From assembly GCA_035272605.1 (NCBI GenBank), contig DATEQM010000250.1, forward strand, positions 1 through 10,127: 10,127 bases of DNA, written 5' to 3'. Origin of the DNA: JOPF136 sp035272605 (lineage in GTDB: Bacteria; Acidobacteriota; Terriglobia; Acidiferrales; UBA7541). The notes under the pieces are model-generated. The model ran no database searches, was not told where the DNA came from, and saw only the letters and a program-made list of their open reading frames with translations. Of this stretch, positions 1 through 6,244 are shown piece by piece; the first letter of the stretch is position 1; the number at the start of each line of letters is the position of its first letter. The position numbers and the translations under genes are program-made.

Positions 1-2
1 TC

Positions 3-116
3 CGCATCTGGTTCGGACACACGCGCGACCGCACCGCCGGGCCGGCGGTTTCTCTCGGAGCGTTGGCGGTTTTCATACTGCTGCTCCGGCGGATGCCCGC
101 CCCATCGGTCGCGTAA
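3..116 (+). CDS. C-terminal fragment of a membrane protein (5' end outside window)
   Basis: An open frame enters from the left edge and ends at TAA 114-116. The 37 visible residues hold one likely transmembrane helix (AVSLGALAVFILLL) preceded and followed by arginine-rich stretches, and then a short Pro/Ala tail (RRMPAPSVA). This is what the last helix of a polytopic inner-membrane protein looks like. The family cannot be named from this piece. It lies 116 bases before the thioredoxin-like gene on the same strand, so co-transcription is possible. The fragment is short, so a chance open frame cannot be excluded. Confidence 0.45.
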   Translation, partial: RIWFGHTRDRTAGPAVSLGALAVFILLLRRMPAPSVA

Positions 117-232
117 CCAACCGGCCGCGCTCAACATCCCAGGATTGTGCGGATTTTTCCCGGAACAAAGCTCGAACACGCGGGTGGCCGCAGGCCTACG
201 TGCGTGCCATCCAGAACGAGGTGAAAACAGCG

Positions 233-805
233 ATGATCGATGCATCCTATATTTCCAGCCGATTCGCCTCGGCCCTCCCCTATGAAAGCTATCTGCGGAC
301 CGGCGCCGACGAGCAACAACGCCGCTGGAATCAGGTGCACGAGGCCGCGCGATTGTCGGAGGCCCAAAAACAATTGGTGGGCGGTTTTGAGCGGAACATG
401 AAGATTCTGATCTTCAGCGGCATTTGGTGCGGCGATTGCGTCGAGCAGTGCCCGCTCGTCCAGCGAATCGCGGAAGCCAATCCCGGGAAGATCGAATTGC
501 GGTTCATCGAGCGCCCGAAGGACGGTGAGTTAATCCCGGAGTTGCGCATCAACGGCGGGAACCGCGTGCCGGTAGTTCTTTTTTTGTCGGAAGACGACGA
601 ATGGTGCGCCACGGCCGGGGATCGCACCATCCACCGCTATCGCGCCCTGGCCGCCCGCAGACTCGGCGCGCATTGCCCGACGGGCATCGTCCCACCGGAA
701 AAAGACGAACTCGACGCCACTCTGGGCGACTGGCTGAACGAGGTGGAGCGCGTTCAACTGATGCTCCGGCTTACACCTCGCCTCCGCGAAAAGCACCAGG
801 ACTAG
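233..805 (+). CDS. Thioredoxin-fold protein, Thioredoxin_9-like, WCGDC active site
   Basis: This is a 190-residue cytoplasmic-looking protein with no signal peptide. The strand-helix context MKILIFSGIWCGDC places a CxxC redox pair at about C66/C69. The segment GNRVPVVLFL holds the expected cis-proline (about P113) that faces the active site in thioredoxins. The N-terminal ~55 residues (SYLRTGADEQQRRW region) are helical and precede the fold, as in stand-alone Thioredoxin_9 proteins of about 180-200 residues. A likely role is thiol-disulfide exchange with an unknown partner. I chose ATG 233 because a GAGGTG Shine-Dalgarno-like run lies at 218-223; a GTG at 200 would add 11 residues without a better ribosome site. 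It is the last plus-strand gene; the neighbour downstream is a tRNA on the opposite strand. Fold assignment is secure, substrate unknown. Confidence 0.85.
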   Translation: MIDASYISSRFASALPYESYLRTGADEQQRRWNQVHEAARLSEAQKQLVGGFERNMKILIFSGIWCGDCVEQCPLVQRIAEANPGKIELRFIERPKDGELIPELRINGGNRVPVVLFLSEDDEWCATAGDRTIHRYRALAARRLGAHCPTGIVPPEKDELDATLGDWLNEVERVQLMLRLTPRLREKHQD

Positions 806-862
806 CCTCAGCAAATCGGGGGCGCAGCTCCGCTCAGGCTCAAATGAATCGCCGCGGGAAGT

Positions 863-937
863 TGGCTGGGAGGCATGGACTCGAACCATGATTCTCAGAT
901 CCAGAGTCTGATGTCCTGCCAATTGGACGACCTCCCA
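863..937 (-). tRNA. tRNA-Gln (anticodon CUG), CCA encoded
   Basis: Read on the minus strand, a full cloverleaf folds. The acceptor TGGGAGG (937-931) pairs with CCTCCCA (873-867). The D stem is GTCC/GGAC, and the anticodon stem TCAGA/TCTGA encloses loop CTCTGGA. There is a four-base variable loop (GAAT), and the T stem CATGG/CCATG carries loop TTCGAGT. Loop positions 34-36 read CTG, which decodes the glutamine codon CAG. The discriminator base is G and the terminal CCA is encoded at 865-863. The body without CCA is 72 bases, normal for tRNA-Gln. It is the last element of the minus-strand series and lies convergent to the thioredoxin gene. No Rho-independent terminator is visible in the 57 bases between the tRNA and that gene. 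Confidence 0.95.
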
Positions 938-958
938 GCCGGTGGAGGCCACAACAAA

Positions 959-990
959 GCGCCCCGAGCGGCTCGGGGCGCATCTTTTCT
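959..990 (+). terminator. Strong GC hairpin with T-rich tail, probable (bidirectional) terminator
   Basis: A perfect 10-bp stem, GCGCCCCGAG (959-968) with CTCGGGGCGC (972-981), closes a three-base loop. On the plus strand it is followed by ATCTTTTCT, a terminator-like tail that would stop transcripts coming from the thioredoxin gene 154 bases upstream. On the minus strand the tail is weaker (TTTGTTGT, 958-951). The odd point is that on the minus strand the hairpin lies after the putative tRNA promoter and before the tRNA, so it is also part of the tRNA leader. It could act as terminator, leader stem or processing signal. Confidence 0.55.
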
Positions 991-1019
991 ACTGTATGCG
1001 GAGAGCGGAATTCCGTCAA
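991..1019 (-). promoter_or_regulatory. Putative sigma70-type promoter for tRNA-Gln
   Basis: On the minus strand the -35 hexamer TTGACG (1019-1014; five of six match TTGACA) is followed after exactly 17 bases by TACAGT (996-991; four of six match TATAAT). The expected start point near 984 lies about 47 bases ahead of the tRNA 5' end. Spacing and position fit a tRNA promoter. The GC hairpin at 959-981 falls inside the resulting leader. Confidence 0.55.
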
Positions 1020-1149
1020 CCACGTGGCATAGGCACTCTGGCCTGCGCTGCGAAATGCGTCTCGGATGGCGGCATAAAGCCGCCTCTACATTTCATGTGG
1101 GGCCCGGGGCAGAGATCTCAGAGCGCAGCCAGGAGTGGCTGCGCCACAA
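1020..1149. repeat. Non-coding stretch with several short palindromes (REP-like)
   Basis: Between the tRNA promoter and the hpnI stop codon there is no credible gene. Three short inverted repeats are visible: AGGC/GCCT (1031-1034 with 1041-1044), GGCGGC/GCCGCC with loop ATAAA (1068-1073 with 1079-1084), and GTGGC/GCCAC with loop TGC (1135-1139 with 1143-1147). None is followed by a good T tract, so none is a convincing terminator for hpnI. The GGCGGC-ATAAA-GCCGCC hairpin and the 'gtggcataggcactc' wording resemble dispersed palindromic elements I associate with acidobacterial and related genomes. Only one copy is present here, so repetition elsewhere is inferred, not seen. Confidence 0.35.
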
Positions 1150-2349
1150 CTACCGCGCCGCCGTCCCCGCCGCGGCTGCTTTCGCGGGTTGCTCGACCGG
1201 CACGAGCTTTCCCTCGACCACGCGGAATCCGCTGCCGCGCCAATTGATGCGGGTGAAAAAATAGCCGGCGATCCAGGTGAGGAAGCCCGTAGCATCGCGC
1301 AGCGGCACGAGCCACAACCGCCGGCGCAGCAACCGGTCACCCAGACCCCAAACGCCCACGGTCCAGGCGGCCGCGAGACGCAGCACCAGATACGCGCCCA
1401 AATAGGCCGCCGCAACCCAACGCGTGGGAGCCACCGCCGCGGCCAGCACCGACCACGGCAGGCCAAACGTGAGCACCAGCCCAAAATGCCCGCCGGGCCG
1501 CGCAAACCGCGTGGTCAGCGCCCAGCGCAACTGATGCACGGCAAATTCGCGGAGCGATTGCCGGCCGTAAACGATGGTCACCGGGTCGCGCAGCAGGGCA
1601 ACACGATAGCCGTGCGCGGCGATGCGGCTGCCCAGTTCGTAATCGTCCGAGTGGTAATCCGCGAGCGCCTCGAATCCTCCGATGGCCTCGAGCGCTTTGC
1701 GGGTGCAGGCCATGGTGGCCCCGAGCGCAAACTTCACGCCTTCCAGGCGCCACGCGGTGAGAACGCCGGCCTGAAATTCGGAGGTGATGCCCACGGCTTC
1801 GAGTTCGGCGCCGATTCCGCCACGCGGGACATTCGTTTCCGCACGATACATCGCGGTAGACGCGCCCACCTGCGGATCCCGGAAAGGCGCGGCCACACGC
1901 CGCAAGTAGTCCGGGGTGACGCGCACATCGCTGTCGTTGATCACCAGCAGGTCGTAACGCGCCTCCGCGGCCAGCCGGATCAATTTGTTTACCTTGTTGT
2001 TCGCGCCCACGCCCGGCACGCTCCGAATCAGGCGAATGGGCACGGCGGGAAATTCGCGCATGAGCCTTTCGATCACCGGGACCGCGGGGTCGGCCGGATC
2101 GGCCACGGCGAACAGAATCTCGTACTGCGGATAGTTCTGCCGGCAGAAACTCGCGAAATTCTCGAAGGCCTCGCGGTCCAGTCCCCGGCACGGCTTCAGG
2201 ATGCTGGCGGGGGGCGTGTACGGCGGGCCGCCCGGCTCCGGCCGCCGGAAGAAACTCACCGCGCTCCAGATGGAAAGCAGATAGAAAGCGAACGGCGCCA
2301 GGGCCAGCGCCAGAATGAGCCAGCGGAGAAAATGCCAGGCTTCTTGCAT
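1150..2349 (-). CDS. hpnI: Hopanoid glycosyltransferase HpnI (GT21, ceramide glucosyltransferase-like)
   Basis: This 399-residue inner-membrane enzyme is expected to transfer an N-acetylglucosamine unit to bacteriohopanetetrol, as shown for HpnI in Burkholderia. An N-terminal helix (about 8-34) anchors a cytoplasmic GT-A domain. Ordered motifs are KPCRGLD (52-58), VADPAD with the first Asp (84), NDSDVR (138-143) as the second acidic motif, HSDDYELG (233-240) with the presumed catalytic Asp, and QLRWALTTR (273-281), the (Q/R)xxRW processive-type motif. Two or three helices follow (about 288-365). Length and motif spacing match the ceramide glucosyltransferase/HpnI family. ATG 2349 lies six bases after the stop of the preceding SMR gene, so it is the last cistron of the hpnJ operon. 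The C-terminal tail (KLVPVEQPAK, then alanine-rich) is low complexity. Assignment to HpnI rather than another GT21 rests on the adjacent hpnJ. Confidence 0.88.
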   Translation of the reverse strand: MQEAWHFLRWLILALALAPFAFYLLSIWSAVSFFRRPEPGGPPYTPPASILKPCRGLDREAFENFASFCRQNYPQYEILFAVADPADPAVPVIERLMREFPAVPIRLIRSVPGVGANNKVNKLIRLAAEARYDLLVINDSDVRVTPDYLRRVAAPFRDPQVGASTAMYRAETNVPRGGIGAELEAVGITSEFQAGVLTAWRLEGVKFALGATMACTRKALEAIGGFEALADYHSDDYELGSRIAAHGYRVALLRDPVTIVYGRQSLREFAVHQLRWALTTRFARPGGHFGLVLTFGLPWSVLAAAVAPTRWVAAAYLGAYLVLRLAAAWTVGVWGLGDRLLRRRLWLVPLRDATGFLTWIAGYFFTRINWRGSGFRVVEGKLVPVEQPAKAAAAGTAAR

Positions 2350-2355
2350 CCCGAT

Positions 2356-2724
2356 TTATCCCACGCAGACCAGGGCCACGCCCAGGCACACCAGGCACAC
2401 GCCCAGCCAGCGGTTTGCGCTCACCTGCTCGCCCAGAAAGAAGCGCCCTCCCAGCGCGGCCATCACGTAACTCAGCGCGGTCACCGGCACCACAAAGCTG
2501 ACGTTGGCGCGGGAGAGCAGCACGAGGAGCGAGAAAAACGCCAGCGCCATCATTCCCAGCCCCGCCCACATCCAGGGCGCCCGGAGCGCGCGCAGCACCA
2601 TGCGGGCAATCGCGGCCGGCCGGAACGAGGTGACTTCGCCGACCTCCTTCATCGCCCGGCTCACAAACATCTCACCGGACGTTCCCGCGAGCACGACGAG
2701 GAGGACAAAGAACGCGATTTGCAT
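2356..2724 (-). CDS. Small four-helix SMR/EamA-type membrane protein, subunit 1 (ArnE/F-like)
   Basis: This 122-residue protein is almost entirely membrane: helices at about 2-18, 38-59, 62-83 and 97-118. It belongs to the DMT/EamA-SMR superfamily, with the family-like run SFVVPVTALSY followed by RFFLGEQVS and RWLGV. In length and layout it resembles ArnE/ArnF flippase subunits. Its C-terminal half matches the next upstream protein at roughly half of positions, so the two are tandem paralogues and probably a heterodimer. I chose ATG 2724 over an in-frame start at 2754 because AAGGAG (2736-2731) stands six bases before it. The start is one base from the stop of subunit 2, which indicates translational coupling. 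An acidic residue (SGE, residue 17) lies in helix 1. Being sandwiched between hpnJ and hpnI suggests lipid-head-group translocation; this is inference. Confidence 0.82.
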   Translation of the reverse strand: MQIAFFVLLVVLAGTSGEMFVSRAMKEVGEVTSFRPAAIARMVLRALRAPWMWAGLGMMALAFFSLLVLLSRANVSFVVPVTALSYVMAALGGRFFLGEQVSANRWLGVCLVCLGVALVCVG

Positions 2725-2725
2725 C

Positions 2726-3205
2726 TCAATCTCCTTTCGCGCGGGCGGCCTCAAGCGGCGTCCCGGCCGCGGGTTCCGCCCGGGTGGTGCGCGGCGGCGT
2801 ATTTCCCACCAGCCCCACGCCCAGAGTGATCAGCGCGACCCCGGCCCATCGCACCGGGCTCACTGGTTCGCGCAGGAAAAAATGTCCGAGCAGCGGCACG
2901 ACGGCGTAGGCCAACGCCGACGCCGGCAGCACGAAGCTGAAATCCGCCCAGGTGAGCACCAGCATGTAGGAAACAAAGAAGAGCAGCAGGCAGCCAAACC
3001 CCGCCCACACGGCCGGCGCGCCCGCCGCGTGCGAAAGAAAAGCCTCAACTGGCGCAACCGACCATGCCGCCGGCGGCCCCACCACGCGCATGCCTTTTCC
3101 GATCAGGGTATCGCCCGAGGCGCCGAACACCACCATCAGGAAGAGGAGGAGAGCGGTCTTCGCACGGAGCTGCTGGCCGGATTCCATGGCCGCCAGGGCC
3201 CCCAT
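2726..3205 (-). CDS. Small four-helix SMR/EamA-type membrane protein, subunit 2 (ArnE/F-like)
   Basis: This 159-residue member of the same DMT/EamA-SMR group has helices at about 17-36, 62-84, 87-108 and 120-136, then a hydrophilic 24-residue tail (PPRTTRAEPAAG...). The stretch SFVLPASALAY followed by HFFLREPVSPVRWAGV aligns closely with SFVVPVTALSY and RFFLGEQVSANRWLGV in subunit 1. SGD in helix 1 (Asp at about 32) corresponds to SGE in the partner. The start may be ATG 3205, nine bases after the hpnJ stop, or ATG 3187; neither has a strong Shine-Dalgarno. Its last codons (KGD, stop) contain the AAGGAG ribosome site of subunit 1. The likely role, by analogy with ArnE/ArnF, is flipping a modified lipid across the inner membrane; a multidrug exporter is the main alternative. 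Confidence 0.82.
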   Translation of the reverse strand: MGALAAMESGQQLRAKTALLLFLMVVFGASGDTLIGKGMRVVGPPAAWSVAPVEAFLSHAAGAPAVWAGFGCLLLFFVSYMLVLTWADFSFVLPASALAYAVVPLLGHFFLREPVSPVRWAGVALITLGVGLVGNTPPRTTRAEPAAGTPLEAARAKGD

Positions 3206-3214
3206 GACAGAGAA

Positions 3215-4708
3215 TCAGTCCGCGGCGCGCGGCGCGCTGGAAGTGGCGGCGGGAACGCTGACGGCGGTCTCTTGGGTGAGCCCCTTGCGGGCCATCCGGT
3301 TGCGTTCAAACCGCAGCTTGAGGAAATCCGTTGCCTCGGTGATCAGGCGCTTCCGTTCGTCCTTGTCCCACAGGGCCTCGCGCACAATCCGCCAGATGAT
3401 CCGCGGGCGGAAATAATACTCGTCGAAGAAGCGGTTCACATCGGAGAGCATCTCCTCGCGGGTGATGCCCGGATACTGCATGTGGGGCAATTGGTGGCCC
3501 TTCCCGTCGGCGAGCGCTTCGCTGGCCAGGAAACCCTTGTCCGCGGCCCAGGTGTACATTTCGGTTCCGGGCATGGCGTGGGCAATGGAGACCTGGACCG
3601 TTTCGGGGTCCAACTCCTTGGCGAAATCGATGGTGCGCTGGATGGTCTCTTTCGTTTCCCCGGGAAGGCCGATGATGAAGTCGCCGTGGACACGCAGGCC
3701 TACCTTCTTGCAATTCTTGGCGAAGGCGAGGGCCATCTCCACGGTCGCGCCCTTCTTGATGTTTTTCAGGATCTGGGGGTCGCCGGATTCGTACCCGACG
3801 ATCAGCAGGCGCGCCCCGCCGTCGGCCATGGCCTTCAGCGTCTCGTAGTCGCTGTGGACGCGCGCGTTGCAACTCCAGGTGCGGCCGAGCGGGCCCAGAC
3901 GCTTGGAAATCTCGATGACCCGGTCCTTGCGGATGTTAAACGTGTCGTCATCGAAATAAAGCTCTTTGGCCTGCGGAAAGAGCTTGATGGCTTGGGCGAA
4001 TTCCCGCACCACGTTGTCCACCGACCGCACCCGCCAGGCGTGCCCCGAAAGCGTTTGCGGCCACATGCAGAACGTGCACAGCGCCGGACAGCCGCGCGAG
4101 GAGTAGAACGCGACGTAAGGATGCCGGAGGAAGGGAACATTGTAGTTCTCGATGGTCAGGTCGCGCTTGTACACCTCGGTGGCGAAGGGCAGGGCATCGA
4201 GTTCCTCGCTGTGCAGCTTCGGCCGCTCCGGGTTATGGACCACTTTCCCGTTTTTCCGGAAGCTGACGTTCTGGATGGTTTCCAGGGCGCGTCCCTGGGC
4301 ATACTCCACCACCGCGTAGTCGAATTCCCCGCGCACCACAAAATCAATCGCTTCGCTCGCGCGCAGGCTCTGCTCCGGCTGCGTCTCCACGTGCGGACCC
4401 ACGAAGCAGATCTTCAGGTCCGGCTGGGCGTTCTTCATCAGCTCGGCGAGCTTGAGGTCGTTCGAGAAACCCACCGTGGATGTGAACAGCACCACGAATT
4501 CATAGTCGCGGGCGATGCGAACCGTTTCCTCCGGCGTCACCTTATGGGGACACGCGTCCAGGAGCCGGCTCCCCGGCAGCATCCCCGCAGGGAACGCGAG
4601 CCACACCGGATACCAGTAGGATTCGATCTCGCGGGAAACCGGCCAGCGTGAGCTGGCCCCGCCGTCGAACTTGTCAAAGCTCGGCGGATTCAACAGCAGA
4701 GTTTTCAT
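3215..4708 (-). CDS. hpnJ: Hopanoid-associated B12-binding radical SAM protein HpnJ
   Basis: This 497-residue class B radical SAM enzyme is implicated in making the cyclitol ether head group of bacteriohopanetetrol from its glucosamine-linked precursor. The N-terminal part (1-150) has the Rossmann-like cobalamin-binding layout (MKTLLLNPPSF at the very start, VGPHVE at 104-109). The radical SAM core begins with SSRGCPALCTFCMW, giving the CxxxCxxC 4Fe-4S ligands C207, C211 and C214. YFDDDTFN (251-258), GYESGD (305-310) and GDFIIGLPGET (342-352) follow as typical core strands. The C-terminus after 470 is variable. I chose ATG 4708 because the family starts at MKTL, with GGAG just upstream; in-frame ATGs at 4723 and 4729 would add only a few residues. 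It is the first gene of the hpnJ-SMR-SMR-hpnI block. In the 132-base gap before it, only a possible -10 (TAGAAT, 4786-4781) without a clear -35 is visible. Confidence 0.92.
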   Translation of the reverse strand: MKTLLLNPPSFDKFDGGASSRWPVSREIESYWYPVWLAFPAGMLPGSRLLDACPHKVTPEETVRIARDYEFVVLFTSTVGFSNDLKLAELMKNAQPDLKICFVGPHVETQPEQSLRASEAIDFVVRGEFDYAVVEYAQGRALETIQNVSFRKNGKVVHNPERPKLHSEELDALPFATEVYKRDLTIENYNVPFLRHPYVAFYSSRGCPALCTFCMWPQTLSGHAWRVRSVDNVVREFAQAIKLFPQAKELYFDDDTFNIRKDRVIEISKRLGPLGRTWSCNARVHSDYETLKAMADGGARLLIVGYESGDPQILKNIKKGATVEMALAFAKNCKKVGLRVHGDFIIGLPGETKETIQRTIDFAKELDPETVQVSIAHAMPGTEMYTWAADKGFLASEALADGKGHQLPHMQYPGITREEMLSDVNRFFDEYYFRPRIIWRIVREALWDKDERKRLITEATDFLKLRFERNRMARKGLTQETAVSVPAATSSAPRAAD

Positions 4709-4840
4709 CACTCCAGACGTCATCCTCATCCCCCAAAAGCGCAGCGCCTCCCCGCACCGCCCGGGAAGCGTCAAACCCTTATTCTACCCCAGCCGGCCTC
4801 CCTTCGCGAATGCCCTTGGGCCCGTGTTGCGCCGGTGTGC

Positions 4841-6244
4841 TCATGGCAGAACGGCGGTGAGCTGCCCGGTCATACGCAGCAGCTCGAGGGAGGCCTGCTG
4901 GTTGTCGAAATCCGAGTCCAGGAAGGCGAGCCACTTCGTGCTCTCGTCCAGCCGCAATTTCTCGACTTCCCGGAGGTTGGCGTGCCCCTCCTCGAACTGG
5001 GCCTGGATGTTGTGCAGCTCTTCCTGAGCCAGCTTCAGCTCCAGCCGGGCCACCTCGCGGGCCGCCTCCGTCTCGCGGACGTGCCGGGCCGCGCGGCGCA
5101 CCTCGTTCTCCACGCGGCTCCGCGTGGCGGCAAGCTCTAGCTGAGAACGGTGCAAATCCTCGCTGGCCAGCTCCACGGCAGCGGAGGTGTGCGCGCTGAA
5201 GATAGGAATGCTGATCTGCAAACCGACGTTTACATTGTTCTTCTGGAAGGTTTTGTAATAGTTCTGGTAGTTGTTGATCTTGCTGAGCAGGCTGTACTTG
5301 CCCACCAGATCCACGGTGGGAAAATAGCCGCCCCTTTCCCCCTTCAAGCGCTCCTGCTTGGCACGATAGTCCAGTTCGGCCTGGCGGATCTCCACGCTGT
5401 ATTCCAAGCCCATGGCGATCAATTCGCGCATGGGACGGTCCGCTGCGGCCGCGAAATTGGGCGCCGAATCCGCCGCCACCAGTTCCAGGCCGCGGTCGGG
5501 ATTGACGTTGCACAGATCGCGAAGATCCGCCTCGAGCAGGTCCTCCCGGCCTGCGAGCTGCAATCGCCGCTGCTCCACTTGCGCCGCCGTCAGTTCCGCG
5601 CGCGTCGTCTCGATGGGCAGCTCCTGCCCTTCGCCCACCCGCTGCCGCGTGATGTCCAGGACCCGCGTCGCGCTGGCCCCCTCCTTCCCCAGCAGGTCGA
5701 GGGCATGCCGCACCTTATTCAACTCCAAATAGGTGGAGACAGTTCTTACGATCACCGAGTCGCGCGTGAGATTCGTCTGGAGTTGTTCGATCTGTGTCTC
5801 CAGGGTCTCCGCGCGGTACAGCCCTCGCAAGGGAGGATTGAACAAGGTCTGCACGTAGGCCACGTTGAACAACGAGGGCGCCGTGCCGCCTGGCGTCTCC
5901 GGAATCCCGTTCGTATAGATGACGCCGGACCCGGTGAACAAATTGGGCTGGAACCGTGCCTTGGTCACGTTGGCCTGGCGCCGCGCCACGGTCGCGCGGA
6001 TGCGGGCCAGCGCCAGGTCGCGGCTGCTTTGCAAGGCGCGGTCCAATGCGCCCTTGAGGGTGAGTTCCGCAGGCGGCGCGGCTTCCTGCGGCGCGGCCTG
6101 ATCCGCCGGCTGAGGCTGCTGCGCGCGGAGCGTGCCGCACCACGCGCCGAGGAAAACGCCGGCGCACGCGGCCCAGAGCAGCGCTCCACGGCCGCGGCCC
6201 GCCCGCGCCCTCGTGAGTCCGCGTCCTTTCTCCTTCTCATTCAT
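4841..6244 (-). CDS. TolC-family outer-membrane efflux protein
   Basis: This 467-residue protein would form the trimeric outer-membrane and periplasmic channel of a tripartite exporter. A long basic n-region (1-20) is followed by a hydrophobic signal core (LLWAACAGVFLGAWCG) and a probable cleavage after LRA at about residue 41. Two OEP repeats are visible: one starts at LTLKGALDRALQSSRDLALA (about 61-80), the other at DRPMRELIAMGLEYSVEIRQ in the second half. Each has long amphipathic helices and a beta section (TGSGVIYTNG; VDLVGKYSLL; GLQISIPIF). Length is normal for the family. ATG 6244 overlaps the end of the ABC permease gene by eight bases and has no strong Shine-Dalgarno, implying coupled translation. 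No periplasmic adaptor gene is next to it, so the identity of the full pump is open. Confidence 0.93.
   Translation of the reverse strand: MNEKEKGRGLTRARAGRGRGALLWAACAGVFLGAWCGTLRAQQPQPADQAAPQEAAPPAELTLKGALDRALQSSRDLALARIRATVARRQANVTKARFQPNLFTGSGVIYTNGIPETPGGTAPSLFNVAYVQTLFNPPLRGLYRAETLETQIEQLQTNLTRDSVIVRTVSTYLELNKVRHALDLLGKEGASATRVLDITRQRVGEGQELPIETTRAELTAAQVEQRRLQLAGREDLLEADLRDLCNVNPDRGLELVAADSAPNFAAAADRPMRELIAMGLEYSVEIRQAELDYRAKQERLKGERGGYFPTVDLVGKYSLLSKINNYQNYYKTFQKNNVNVGLQISIPIFSAHTSAAVELASEDLHRSQLELAATRSRVENEVRRAARHVRETEAAREVARLELKLAQEELHNIQAQFEEGHANLREVEKLRLDESTKWLAFLDSDFDNQQASLELLRMTGQLTAVLP

Noticed and set aside
863..1019. tRNA-Gln as an attachment site of an integrated element
   Set aside because: No integrase gene, no repeated tRNA 3' segment and no phage-like genes are visible in the window.
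1135..2829. Long plus-strand open frame (564 codons) opposite hpnI and the SMR genes
   Set aside because: It is rich in Arg, His, Pro and Gly, matches no known fold, and lies exactly antisense to genes with clear motifs; long antisense frames are common in GC-rich coding DNA.
2504..4651. Very long plus-strand open frame (715 codons) opposite hpnJ and the SMR genes
   Set aside because: Composition is typical of an antisense shadow of hpnJ; the minus strand carries the radical SAM cysteines and conserved core motifs, so the coding strand is not in doubt.
4709..4774. Upstream start for hpnJ at 4774 adding 22 residues
   Set aside because: The extra residues (MTLPGRCGEALRF...) do not resemble the family, which begins at MKTL; a start at 4708 agrees with homologues.
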